The notes beneath the pieces are model-generated. The model searched no databases. It saw only the letters and a program-made list of their open reading frames with translations, and had not been told where the DNA came from. From NCBI RefSeq assembly GCF_021130785.1, contig NC_060214.1:46933001-46997000 (forward strand): a DNA stretch of 64,000 nucleotides. Reading direction: 5' to 3'. The stretch comes from Homalodisca vitripennis. Its lineage: Eukaryota > Arthropoda > Insecta > Hemiptera > Cicadellidae. Both the position numbers and the translations under genes were made by a program. Positions 37,895 through 48,622 of this stretch are shown here, one piece after another (the first letter of the stretch is position 1; every line of letters begins with the position of its first letter).

Positions 37895-40800
37895 ATGGAA
37901 GTGGAAGAGGAACATGAAGAAATAGAGCAGGAACAAACCGCATCAAATTAATATTGAGCCGGAACAATGTCCCCCCTCTCCTAATTTAAAACGAAAAAGA
38001 GACAGATTAAATTAAAATTGTTCGAATAATACATCTGTAGAACTCGAAAATGCGTTTAAAAATATATTAAAAAACTTATTATTTAAGAAATAATAATTCA
38101 GATTTGAAAGATATTTGTTTAATCCTTCAAATTTCAAAAGAAGAAATTAAAAGAATTATTCAAAATTTACTAAACGAATATGGAGCTTTGAAATTTAATA
38201 TTATTGTTGAATGTACATATATTAAACCGTTAACAGAGCAAACTCAGGAAACCGCTTTTAAAACATCGAATTTCACGGTTTTTCATAGTGATTCGTTGGA
38301 TGATATTTTAAGAAATATGATTAGTAAAATTTGTACAGAAGAAAATGAATATTTGGGAAAAGGAAGTGGTTGGACACTTCGCTCGTTAGACGGAATTTTG
38401 TTAAGATTCAGCAAGTATCGTCCACTAGGCGGATCTTCATACATAACACTTCCACATTGTATTGAAAATAAAAAAGCTATTATTAATCCACGAAATAATG
38501 ATGATAATAAATGTTTTCAATGGGCCATTTTAGCACGTTATGTAGCAGGAGATAACAAATGTCGTATTGACAACAGATATATCGCTAATGTTAATAAATT
38601 TAATTTTAATGATTTAACATTACCTTGTAATTTAAAACAAGTAAAAAAATTTGAAAAAAATAACCTCACTGTAAGTGTTAATGTTTACGGATTAAATAAA
38701 CATCAAGAAATTTATCCACTCAAAGTATGTGATAAAGAGAATGTAAATCATTTTGATTTGTTATTAATTTCAAACGATCAAGGAAACAATCATTATTGTT
38801 ATATAAATAATTTGTCTAGATTAATACGGTCTCAAGTGACAAAATCAACGAGAAAAATGCTATTTTGTAAAAGGTGTTTCGCCCACTATTCAGGACCAGA
38901 TAAATTACAGAGACTAAAAAATCATAAACAGAATTGTAAAATTCATAAACCGCTAATAGCCAAAATGCCGCCTCTTCAAAATAATGATAGTCCATCAATT
39001 TTGAAATTCACTAATTTCCATTTCAAGTATAAAGTTCCGATTGTTGCTTATTGCGATTTTGAGTGTATTTTAAAAAAAGTTGACGAAAAAACAATCACAA
39101 TTTACAACAGTAAATGCAATACATGAACCGATGAGTTTTTGTGTGTATTTGGTTTGTGATAAGGATTTGCCAGAAATTATTGCTTCTCAATTGCCTGATG
39201 ATTCTTATCTTTACAGAGGTGAAGATGCTGCATCAAAGTTTATGGATTATTTAATTTCAATATCAAATTTAATTTCCGATTTAATTAGAATTCATAAACC
39301 TATCCTTCCTCTTACAAGAGACGAAGAAAATAGAATTCGTACATCAACTAATTGCGAATGCTGTGATTTAGAATTTTCAATGATTGATCGTGCTGTAGTA
39401 GATCACTGTCATTTAACAGGACGTTTTAGAAACGTTCTTTGTAACACGTATAATTTGAAAAGAAGAAATCAATCGTTTTTTGCCTGTATTTTTACACGGT
39501 AGTTCAAATTATGATACACATTTTATTGTCAAACAATTAGGTTGCGATCAAAAGAAAATAGATATTATTCCGAATTCTTCTGAGAAATATGTTAGTTTTT
39601 CAAAACAGACGACTGGTGGAATAAAATTACGTTTTTTGGACAGTTTTCGTTTTTTAAACGCTAGTCTAGCACAATTAGCTAATAACTTACCAAATGATCA
39701 GTTTCATCATACAGAGTTGTTTTTTAATCATGATGACATGCCTTTTGTCACTAAAAAAGGTGTATACTCTATGACTATACTGATTCGTGGGATAAACTAA
39801 ATGAAAATCAATTACCTGAAAAAGAGTTATTTTTTAATAAAATGACAGAGGAACATATTTCGGAAGAAGAATTCAATCATGCCAAAGAAATTTGGTCGCG
39901 ATTTAATTGTAAAACATTAGGTGAATATTCAGATCTGTATTTACGAATTGATGCTCTTGTTAGCCGATGTCTTCGAAAATTTTCGAACTATATATGTGAA
40001 TAATTATGAATTGGATCCAGCTAACTATTTAACGCTTCCTAGTTTAACTTTTGATGCTATGTTAAAATTCACAAAGGTAGAATTAGAATTATTTCATAAT
40101 TATGATATGTACATGTTTATATAAAAAGGAATAAGAGGCGGTATTACAAGTTGTGTCAAAAGACATGCTATGGCTAATAATAAGGATTTAAATAATAAGA
40201 TTTCATATAATTCTAACGAACCATCAAAATATTTGAGATATATTGATGCAAACAATTTATACGGATGGGCTATGTGTAAATGTATGCCTAAAGACGGATT
40301 TCATTGGTTGTCCGAATCGGAAATAAGAAATTTCAATGTACTATCAATTTCAGATGATAATCCTTTAGGATACATTGTAGAATGTGATGTTGGCTATCCG
40401 TCTTATTTACACGAACACCATGATGATCTTCCGTTTTTTTCTGAAAAAAAAGTGTCCTCCAAAGTCGAAATTTCCTAAACTGTTAACCACATTGTGGGAT
40501 AAAGATTTTTATGTATGCCATTATATGAATTTGAAACAAGCACTGGAAAACGGATTGGTGTTGAAACGAATTCACAGAGTTTTAGCGTTTAATCAAAGCG
40601 CTTGGCTCAATTCGTACATTATGTTCAATACAGAAAAAAAACAGGCTAAAAATGAATTTGAAAAAGATTTTTATAAATTACTGAATAACGCCATGTTTGG
40701 TAAATCAATTGAAAATGTGAGAGATAGACTTAATATAGAATTATTTAACAACGACAGAAGATTAACAAAACTTATTTCTAGACCAAACTTTAAAAATAGA

Positions 40801-41485
40801 ATTATATATTCTGAAAATTTATGTTTAGTAGAATGTACTAAAGATATTGTTCTATTTAACAAACCCATTTATATAGGATTTACTGTTTTAGAACTAAGTA
40901 AATATCATATGTACGATTTTCATTATAGAATTATGAAATCTTTTTATCCTAATAATAAAATTAACTTATTGTATATTGATACGGATTCTTTTTTCTATGA
41001 AATTTACACTGATGATTTGTACAAAGACTTTAAAAATGAAAATATTAAAAATTACTTTGATATGTTGGACTATCCTGTCGACCATGAATGTTATTTTAAT
41101 GAGAATAAAAAAAAAACTAGGATGTTTTAAAGATGAATGTATGGGTGTTCCTATAGTGGAATTTATTGGATTAAGAAGCAAACTTTATACGTATAGAACT
41201 GTTAATGATTTATATTTAGAAAAGTGTAAAAAAATGAATTTGAAAAAAGCAAAAGGAGTAACTAAACCAGTAATAAAAAAACATATAACATTTTATGACT
41301 ATAAAAACTGTTTATATTTATCAACTAATATAAGACAAAAAATGAGAATTTTTCAATCCAAAAAGCATATATTAAGAACTGTAACCATAAATAAATTAGC
41401 GTTAAATGGAAACGATGACAAACGTTTCATTACTAACGATGGAATAAATACGCTAGCTTATGGAAATAAATTATTAAAAAAATGA
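37895..41485 (+). pseudogene. protein-primed family B DNA polymerase (PolB), frameshifted
   Basis: This is the Polinton replicative polymerase, about 1,190 codons if intact. The N-terminus is acidic then basic (LKRKRDR, a possible nuclear signal). A conserved Polinton N-terminal region follows (GSGWTL, PLGGSSYITLP, KKAIINPRNNDDNKCFQWA) with a C..C...H zinc-type stretch. Exonuclease I is near 39,049 (YCDFE), an HNH-like knuckle near 39,402 (DHCHLTGRFR), exonuclease II near 39,507 (NYDTHF). Polymerase motifs are A near 40,241 (DANNLYGWAM), B near 40,681 (NNAMFGK) and C near 40,972 (YIDTDSFF). The catalytic Asp residues are kept, but about eight frame changes or stops break the gene. The start at 37,895 is tentative. 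Confidence 0.9.
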
Positions 41486-41682
41486 ATCCATTACTGTATA
41501 TTCTTATTGTATATATAATATGCTGTATTATGATATGTATAACACATAAAATTAACAAATATATTTTATACTAACATTTACCTTTGTTTTTATTTTATTT
41601 TTAGTTCCTATATTTTTCAATACAGAGAAAAGGAAGTAATAATCAACAATTGATCCAAAAAAAAATAACTCAACATTTATTT
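41486..41682. other. convergent intergenic region
   Basis: About 200 AT-rich bases separate the 3' ends of the polymerase (plus strand) and the major capsid gene (minus strand). AATAAA-like and its reverse-complement motifs are plausible here but not decisive. No gene is seen. Confidence 0.4.
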
Positions 41683-42888
41683 TTACATAATTTTCTTTAC
41701 AATTCCTGATAACGGTGTGTATTGTACAATTGCATAATTTATAATTAAACAATAAACTGCGGTTCCAGCTGGAAAGTCCTTGTTTGCCTGCAATTCAACT
41801 GTTATATCCAATGCTCCGGTTTTTATTGTATCAACTTGCTTTGAACAATCAATAACGAAAAGTGGAAATTTTTGTAGAAACTCATTTTTACTCAGACAAG
41901 GTTGGTTATCACTTCCTGCATAATATGAAGACTGGAATCTTGAATACAATTCATACATCAGTGCTGTGCATCCATTGAAATTATCATAAGGATAATACTT
42001 GCTATTTAAATAAAGTTTTACATTTTCCAAATCACAAAAATCAAAATGTGAAGAATTTTTATCATTTTTATCTTTTCTATTTGTTTGAAAGCCTATTATT
42101 ACATATCGAGGCTTTTCCACCAAAGATGTAGTTTTAACAGTCCAAGTCTGAGCTTTAGAAACAGGAAGTGAGGGATATTCATGAATTTGCCACCTTCTAA
42201 ACGCCATTGTTATGGGCTGATCAGAGTCAGTAATCTTTAGTAATGATAATCTTATATTATCATCAACACGAACATAAGGAACTTTCCAAACAATCTTATT
42301 TATTTGAAATGAACAATCGTGAAGACTTGGTGTAGCTTGAAAAATTGCATTTTTATCAGTTGATGCGCGTATCAGCACTAATTCTTGTTTTACATTCAAA
42401 AGTATTTTTGTATAATCTTCTGCAAACCCCAATAACAATTGGAGCGGTACACAAAATGAAAAATTAGTTTTATCTGCAAGAACGTCCATCGATGGTGGAT
42501 TCCAGCCTGCATTCTTAATTCAGTTTTCATCTCCCGGTTTCAGTGTAAGTATATTCTTCATAGTACTAGTTATACCAACATTTTTTACACGATCAATTTC
42601 CGTTCCACAAATTTCATATCTAATTTCATCAAATAAGAAAGCCATACAGTTATTAATTACACTTGAAGTAGTATCATCATTTAAATCAGCAGATTTAATA
42701 ATTTTCCCTTCAATTAGTAAAAAACTTTTATTAGGACACGTATATGCGTCTTGTTGATGAACAGGAATACGAATTTCATCACTATTTTTAAAAGAATTAG
42801 ATGTGTATGGATTGTGAGAATGCCATTCCCATTCTATAAGCGATTCATCAATTTCTATATTTTCATTAACATTTAATATATTACTCAT
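41683..42888 (-). pseudogene. double-jelly-roll major capsid protein, in-frame TGA
   Basis: This 401-codon frame on the minus strand is read as the Polinton/adintovirus hexon-like major capsid protein. The N-terminal half has the conserved pattern IRIPVHQQDAYTCPNKSF, IEGKI, NNCMAFLFDEIRYEICG and EIDRVKNVGI. The C-terminal half has FPLFVIDCSKQ followed by TGALDITVELQ and YCLIINYAIVQYTP, the usual end of this fold. A single in-frame TGA at 42,518-42,520 interrupts it and the frame continues unchanged on the other side. The length is somewhat short for the family. It is the last gene of the leftward morphogenesis cluster. Confidence 0.82.
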
Positions 42889-43063
42889 TTTTAATTCGTT
42901 TAAATCCCGGAAGATTGTGTAGAAAAATTAAATTTTTCAATGTTAACGGTTTCAAAGTTCGAACATGACTAATATCTTTTTTAAATTTATTATTTCTTAT
43001 ACTAGAAACGCTAGTTGTAATACTGTTATTGTTATTTTCTCTAATCGGAAATACAATACCCAT
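42881..43063 (-). CDS. small conserved-looking Polinton ORF
   Basis: 60 codons between the minor and major capsid genes. It starts at an ATG (43,063) and ends 8 bases inside the major capsid start. The N-terminus is Asn/Ser-rich and the C-terminus carries PLTLKNLIFLHNLPGFK, reminiscent of short Polinton proteins with an 'LT..N..FL..LGF' motif. The tight overlap with the capsid gene supports it being real. Function unknown. Confidence 0.5.
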   Translation of the reverse strand: MGIVFPIRENNNNSITTSVSSIRNNKFKKDISHVRTLKPLTLKNLIFLHNLPGFKRIKNE

Positions 43064-43170
43064 TATTATTTATTTCTGTTTTTTTCTTATATCAACTCTT
43101 AAATTGATTTCTTCGTTTCTAAAGTTCACTAAGTTCCCTTCTTGATCCTCTAATGTTATATAAAATTCAC

Positions 43171-43770
43171 CTAATGTTGATTGTTTTGTAATTGGTAAGT
43201 ATTTAACAATGTTTGGTTTTTCAACAATTTAATTTTATAACCAGGTGCTACAGCAGGATAAAACTCATGAAGCACATGGCCTTCTATCCCGTTTCTATAA
43301 GATCCTTTAACAATATTACAAGTGATTCGAATGATATCCACTTTATTAATGGCGACCTGATTAGTTGATATATGCCATTTATTTGCTTCTAATTTTTGAC
43401 TATTTGTAAATCCTAATAGATTCGCTATAGAATTTGGAACTGTAAAGTCTACAATTTGATTACATAAAATTTCACAATGAAGTGTGGTATTATTTGCAAC
43501 AAGATTAAAAGTGGTAGAAGATTTTTTTTCTTCTGAATCTTTTATAATATAATTCTTAATATCTTCTATCTCGTATGCACCAGTTGGTAAACTCAGCACG
43601 TCTGTACCAATTTTGATTTTATTATTTATATCTTCTTCAACATTTGGAATTGAATTATACGTCATTAAATCTAAAAATCCCATTTCCCACTCATCAGACG
43701 AACTCAAATCCAGTGGTGGAAAAAGAGAACATTTTAAATTTGAATGTTTTCCAGTAACACAAATCATCTT
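43171..43770 (-). CDS. minor capsid (penton-like, single jelly-roll) protein
   Basis: About 199 codons from the ATG at 43,770, which overlaps the end of the protease gene by 7 bases. I prefer this ATG to an upstream non-ATG extension. Visible pattern: SSDEWEMGFLDLMTYNSIPN near the N-terminus and LPTGAYEIEDIKNYI, both typical of the Polinton minor capsid family; then a beta-rich remainder ending GHVLHEFYPAVAPGYKI. Such proteins form the vertex pentons of icosahedral virions. Position between protease and major capsid supports the call. The frame is intact here. Confidence 0.75.
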   Translation of the reverse strand, partial: KMICVTGKHSNLKCSLFPPLDLSSSDEWEMGFLDLMTYNSIPNVEEDINNKIKIGTDVLSLPTGAYEIEDIKNYIIKDSEEKKSSTTFNLVANNTTLHCEILCNQIVDFTVPNSIANLLGFTNSQKLEANKWHISTNQVAINKVDIIRITCNIVKGSYRNGIEGHVLHEFYPAVAPGYKIKLLKNQTLLNTYQLQNNQH

Positions 43771-44159
43771 CGCACGGCTAGAAAGTCTAAACACAAATGA
43801 CCACAATTCACTGTGCCAGCTCGTTGTCTAGGAAAATAATTATATTTTATATTCACTTTGTTACCATCAACACTTTTTAAATATTTTTGAAATTCAATTG
43901 GTGGACGTAAATTCCCGAAACTGTCGAAATATTCAACATTTAAACCTATTTTGTAAAAAAATACCCAGTGTGTACCTTGTCCTGCATAACTGTCTAAATT
44001 TATAATTGCAGATTCTTTATTGCGTATTTTAATTGGTAGTAAATCACGCATAAAAACCCCTCTGAAATGTGGTAATTTAAGTTTTTTTGCACATTTTATT
44101 ATATCTTTATTCGTCAATGGTCTATTAGCTAAACGATCGATTATTTTTGACGAGTACAT
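43764..44159 (-). CDS. adenovirus-type maturation cysteine protease (adenain-like)
   Basis: 131 codons, intact. The catalytic set of the C5/C48-type fold is visible: His64 in GTHWVFF, Asp79 in YFDSFG, an oxyanion Gln near 112, and Cys119 in NCGHLC. The order His-Asp-Gln-Cys and the size match Polinton 'PRO' proteins, which are somewhat shorter than adenoviral proteases. The expected role is cleavage of capsid precursors during virion maturation. It lies directly upstream of the minor capsid gene and overlaps it by 7 bases. Confidence 0.88.
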   Translation of the reverse strand: MYSSKIIDRLANRPLTNKDIIKCAKKLKLPHFRGVFMRDLLPIKIRNKESAIINLDSYAGQGTHWVFFYKIGLNVEYFDSFGNLRPPIEFQKYLKSVDGNKVNIKYNYFPRQRAGTVNCGHLCLDFLAVRR

Positions 44160-44203
44160 TGTGATTTTTTTTTGAATGACCAGAACCTTTATACGGTCTT
44201 AAA

Positions 44204-44711
44204 TTATAGACCTTTACCTTTTTTAACCGTTTTCTTTTTACTAAATTTCCTTTTTATTTTTTTCTTACATTTAAAGCAATAGTTTGACTTTTCTTTTTTT
44301 CCACCTCCTCCTCCTCCTCCTCCAAGTTTGGTTTTTGCTTTCATGATATTAGTAACTGCCCATGCGGCTGCTTTTTCACCTAAACTTGAATCAGATGCTT
44401 TAACTCTTTCCCAAGCGCCTTCAGCTAATATACGATCCGCAATAGATCTCTGTTTATTATCACTATACTTTGCATACGCTATATCGTGTTGACGGCACAA
44501 AGAGTCAAGTTTATTAATTCCTTTTTGACCTAATGCAAGTCTCTTATTCAAATTAGTTCCTGGACCGCAAAATTGGTAATTTGGTAAGTGTATTTCCGTT
44601 AGAAAAAAAAACAAGTGCTTTATTTAAAACTGAACCTGCTGCATTGGCAAGTGATGTTATCAGTCCCGAGCCTTGATAACTACTAGCACAACTGTTTTTT
44701 TTCCTAGCCAT
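44204..44711 (-). pseudogene. phospholipase A2-like protein (parvovirus VP1-type domain)
   Basis: From the ATG at 44,711 (MARKKNSCASSY) a short Ser/Gly/Ala-rich segment leads to the PLA2 core: a calcium-loop-like YQFCGPGT and the catalytic His-Asp dyad in CRQHDIAYAKY. This arrangement is that of the parvovirus VP1-unique-region PLA2, which helps virions leave endosomes. The C-terminus is glycine-rich (eight Gly in a row) then strongly basic with a C..C pair. The frame shifts at a run of nine T (minus strand) between the N-terminal segment and the core, so the gene is broken by one base or mis-sequenced there. Confidence 0.75.
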
Positions 44712-44734
44712 AATATATAATTGTACTAAACGTC

Positions 44735-45355
44735 TTATTTATCGTCTTCCAATTCTTCTAATATTTCTTGAATCGTATCACGAACATGTGATTTAAAATT
44801 ATAATAATCATTTTTTAAATTTATAAAATCGTTTTTAGTAAAATTTTCGAAATCGTTTTTTAAATCTAAAGTGTTTATTTTTATTTCTCTATCGGTTTGC
44901 TCTAATTTTTCTCTAGTTGAGTTTAGTTCTTGTCTTATCACAACATCGTTATCATTAATACTGGCACTAACATTGACGATCCTTCTTTTTTTAACCAGCG
45001 CGATGTAATAATTTTGTATATTGAAAATCGATTGCTCTCTATTTTTTATTTCATTTTTCAATTTAGTTTCAAGATGATTAATTAAACCACTAACTTTTCC
45101 CTGAAAATCAGTTTTTAATTCTTCAACTTTATCATTTATTACTGTAAGACAATTTTGAATAGCATCGCTGAAAATACTAAAATTTATTGCATCATTAGGT
45201 TTTGCCGCATCACTTAGATTACAAATTCTCTTATTTAATACATCATAGTTTCCATCACCGTCGATATGGAATCCATCACCCTTAGGTCCTCTCAGATTAC
45301 TACTAGAACTAATACCACTACCATTCGAAAAGTGACCAAACTTATCAACACTCAT
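44735..45355 (-). CDS. coiled-coil Polinton protein, possibly fibre-like
   Basis: About 206 codons from the ATG at 45,355 (MSVDKFGHFSNGS). The N-terminal part has a Gly/Ser-rich stretch, a collagen-like GPKGDG and GNYDVLNKRICNL followed by KPNDAINF. That spacing resembles trimeric fibre proteins ('NK.I.NL ... DA.N'). The rest is mostly long helices with hydrophobic heptads (KVEELKTDFQGKVSGLIN; STREKLEQTDREIKIN), a predicted coiled coil. I do not recognise a named family. A receptor-binding fibre is a hypothesis. It lies between the PLA2-like gene and the conserved ORF upstream. Confidence 0.5.
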   Translation of the reverse strand: MSVDKFGHFSNGSGISSSSNLRGPKGDGFHIDGDGNYDVLNKRICNLSDAAKPNDAINFSIFSDAIQNCLTVINDKVEELKTDFQGKVSGLINHLETKLKNEIKNREQSIFNIQNYYIALVKKRRIVNVSASINDNDVVIRQELNSTREKLEQTDREIKINTLDLKNDFENFTKNDFINLKNDYYNFKSHVRDTIQEILEELEDDK

Positions 45356-45416
45356 AGCTACTATCAGATACAAAGGTTGAAATAAAAATGGAAAATACAA
45401 GTATTGTAATCATTAT

Positions 45417-46822
45417 TTAATAAAATAATTTATCTCTTAATTCATATAACTCTTCTAATATTGAATTTATTTCATTTGAATGTGCTGTATTCCCCGCCTT
45501 TTGAGAAGCCAATAATATTCTCAACCTATCGACCAGTTCGTTAGGATCATCATAGTAAATTACATCTGGTTTTAAATTAGATAATATTATTCCACTGTCT
45601 GCTGTCGTTTCCTGGTGATTAATTTCATCTGTATAAGTGTTCATCATCATCATAGAATTTGCTTTTCTTTTCTTAAATATTGGAAAATTATTATTATTAT
45701 CTTTGTTTGACTGTGATTTTGTTTTTTCTAAAGAAGAAAAATTAGACAATACTATTCCACTACCTGAGACCGCTTGTTGTTGTTGTTGTTGTTGATTACC
45801 ACTTTCATCGGTATTAGTGGTCTTCGTAGATTTCAGTTTTCTTCTCTTTAATAATCGAGAAATAATATTTTTATACTTGATGCCTCTATTTGATCTTATT
45901 TTTCCTGAAGACGAATAATTAGATTTATGTACATTGGTTTGCATTATAATTAAATAATAGTTTTCTAAATCATCTTCAGAATAAATATATGCATTAGGAT
46001 TATTCATAAATATTAATTCATACAGTCCTCGTGTTCCTTCATATCGTATTCCATCAATAATTAAATCATCACCGTCAATATCTACAAGTTTATCACCGAT
46101 TTTCCAAGAATCACCTTCAACATGTAACCCGTAATTATGATCAATATGTTTAGTGCCTGTTATTAATTTATAAAAATATTCTTTGGCTATTTTACCTGTA
46201 ACATTTTTTTCAATATAATATTTAGCAAGTTGTTTTCCTTCGGGTGTTTTTAATAATTCCTCACCCGTAGGCCGGGTTTGATATATTTTTTCAAAAACGT
46301 CTGATCTTGCTGGAGTAACAGCAGCAGTTGTTGTTGTTGTTTCCATTTCTTCCTCTTCATCCGTTCCAACTGTTTCCATGTCACTGTTATCATCATTCGG
46401 AATTTGAGTTGCTCCTCTTTTAGATTTTGGAATGTCTAAAGTACCATCATCGTATTCATAATCACTTTCAAAATCATGTTTTGTTGGTAGATTAATTTTC
46501 TGTTTTCTTTTAAACCCTGAGGAGGATTTAAAACTCGTAATTTTACAGGAACCTAATCAGATTCAATTTCGTTTTTAAATAATTTTCGTTTCCGTTCAAT
46601 TCTTTTAGTATTATCTTGTTCTTGTTCTTGTTGTTCTTCTTTTATTAGTTGTTTTAACGGTTCTGATACAGGTTTCAATTGTTTTTCCCACAATTCTTCC
46701 GTGTCAAATTGTTCTCGTTCAATCGATCTATGTTTATTTTTTATATTTTTTCTTAATTTTTTTTTTTTAACCACATCGTCTTTCGTTTTGTTTTGAAACC
46801 AAGAATCATCAAATTTCTCCAT
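45417..46822 (-). pseudogene. conserved Polinton protein of unknown function, one frameshift
   Basis: The ATG at 46,822 opens a very basic and acidic N-terminus (DDSWFQNKTKDD; EPLKQLIKEEQQEQEQ). A stop and frame change near 46,552 is followed by an open frame to 45,417. The second part has a low-complexity acidic/Thr segment, then a compact domain with KIGDKLVDIDGDDLIIDG, RYEGTRGLYELIF and YYLIIMQTNVHKSNYSS. The tail is Asn/Gln-rich, with a polyglutamine run, and contains 'GIVLSNF/GIILSNL' repeats. I recall the domain as common in arthropod Maverick-type repeats, but its function is not known to me. It may be structural or DNA-binding. Confidence 0.6.
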
Positions 46823-46884
46823 GATGTTAACTCAACAAAACGTGTGACTACAATAATGAAATTCTTGCTAGTTTGTAGCTTTTA

Positions 46885-47594
46885 TTAAAATCCTGTTATA
46901 AAAATATCAAAACCCGAACGATAACGTCCATTATTTAAACTTCTATCTTTGTCAATCACTACAAATTTATTTTTCCCTCGATTCCATACTTTGATACACA
47001 TTTCTTTGAACTGTTTCAAATGGCATGTCTATATTTAAATGATCATTATATACATGGTGTAAATTTTTATCATCTTGTTTAAATAGTATTATCAAGTTTG
47101 CATTATCTCGTACTAATTGTTTTGGTATAAAACTATATGTTTGACAAATATAAAAAGTGTCAATCTTACAATGACGTCCCATTGCAAAATAATTTTTTAT
47201 GTTTTTCTGTCCATCGCAAATAACATCGTCAAAAATCATAATTGAACACGGTTTAATTTCACTAGGAAATGGAAACCTCATCTTTATCAGAGAAAGAAAA
47301 ATATCCTACTCCACTTATATTGTCCAATACACATTGTAAAAATTTATACTTTTGTTGAAATAAAGATTTTGAATAAATATAAACATTAGAAAAAAATAAT
47401 CCTTTTGACGAAAATAATAAGTTTAAAACTAAATTAGTTTTACCGCAGTTAGAAGGACCGCATATTATACATCTTATTGTATCAGGTAGTAAATCACCGT
47501 GTCGTTTACTTTTTTGCATTTCACCAGAATTTTCTTCTACTAACTTATCCAAGTTTAATATCGGTAACTGAACAGTTTGTTTAATAAATTTCAT
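46885..47594 (-). pseudogene. DNA-packaging ATPase (FtsK/HerA, A32-like), frameshifted
   Basis: The ATG at 47,594 overlaps the integrase stop as ATGA. Walker A is GPSNCGKT (residues 46-53). Walker B is CSIMIFDDVICD in the next frame, followed by the sensor-like region ICQTYSFIPKQLVRDNANL. The C-terminus continues in a third frame to a stop at 46,885 (GRYRSGFDIFI). Two frameshifts, near 47,270 and 46,968, break it. The family packages genomic DNA into capsids in adenovirus-like and giant viruses. Its presence with capsid and protease genes indicates a virion-forming ancestor. Confidence 0.85.
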
Positions 47595-48514
47595 TTTACC
47601 AGCTCTTCTTTACTAATCCAACTGTCGTGTGATTCATCGAATCCTAGCCAGCGTACTAAAACTTTATCACCTTTACGTCTTATTATCTTTTCTATCAAAT
47701 AAATATCGTTAAATTTAGTTTTACTTAATTCTTATTGATAAAATCCACCTTGTACTATTTCTCCTCTATCGTCTTTCAAAATGTAAGTAACAGGAAATGT
47801 AGATTGTACTTTCCATATTGTATAAATTTCATTGCTCCATTTTGGTAAATAACCTTTTGCAAAAATATTACGAACTCTGCTTATCCTGACTCGATCACCA
47901 ACCTTAAATGATTGTTTCAGGTAAAATGTTTTTCTTGCATTTATAATTCTAGTTAATACTTTTCTTTCATTTTTACTATTAACTTCAATTTGTCTCATTC
48001 CTATTGTACGGTGTACGGTATTATTATATTGTTTTACCAAATTAGGTAAAATATTTAGCCAACAATAGTTACCTTGTACACTAAACGAAATCCACATTTT
48101 ATTTTTCAATGTGCGATTCCAACGTTCTACGATGCTTGCTTTTAAATCAGAGAAAGATTTATAATGATTGATAATATATTTATTGAATAAAGATTGAACT
48201 TTCACATTAAACCATTCTTTTCCTGCATCAGTTTGAATATGTTTCATTGGAAATTTGGATAAAATCGGGTCTAATGCTAGCGCAACATCAATAGCGCTTT
48301 TTGATTTTAACGGAACAGCTATTGCAAATTTGGAAAAACAATTAATCATTGTCATTATATATTTATAACCTTTATTACATTTAGAATAAGGTATCATTTC
48401 AACTAAATCCGCTTGATATAAGTCTTTTAATCCCCTCAATTCTACATATCGTCGAGGAAAATTTTTACGCGCTTGTCTGTGCAGTTCTTTTGCTATTTCC
48501 TCTTTTACACTCAT
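47591..48514 (-). pseudogene. Polinton integrase with C-terminal chromodomain, one frameshift
   Basis: The ATG at 48,514 opens a retroviral-type integrase. The DDE residues are Asp36 (YQADLVEM), Asp96 (QTDAGKEW) and Glu130 (SIVERWNR). An SH3-like region follows (FKVGDRVRISRVRN). Near 47,735 a single-base frame change intervenes. In the next frame a chromodomain ends the protein (IEKIIRRKGDKVLVRWLG, then DSWISKEELVK). The N-terminal zinc domain is absent or very short in this start. Chromodomains on integrases can direct insertion to chromatin marks. The stop overlaps the ATPase start by four bases. Confidence 0.88.
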
Positions 48515-48622
48515 AGCTGATATGAAAAAGTAAATAACACTATTTTATATTTATAAAGAATAAGTGCAAGGTAAATAGAAAGAAAACATTTTTTTTCAAA
48601 ATCACACACATTTATTTATTTA

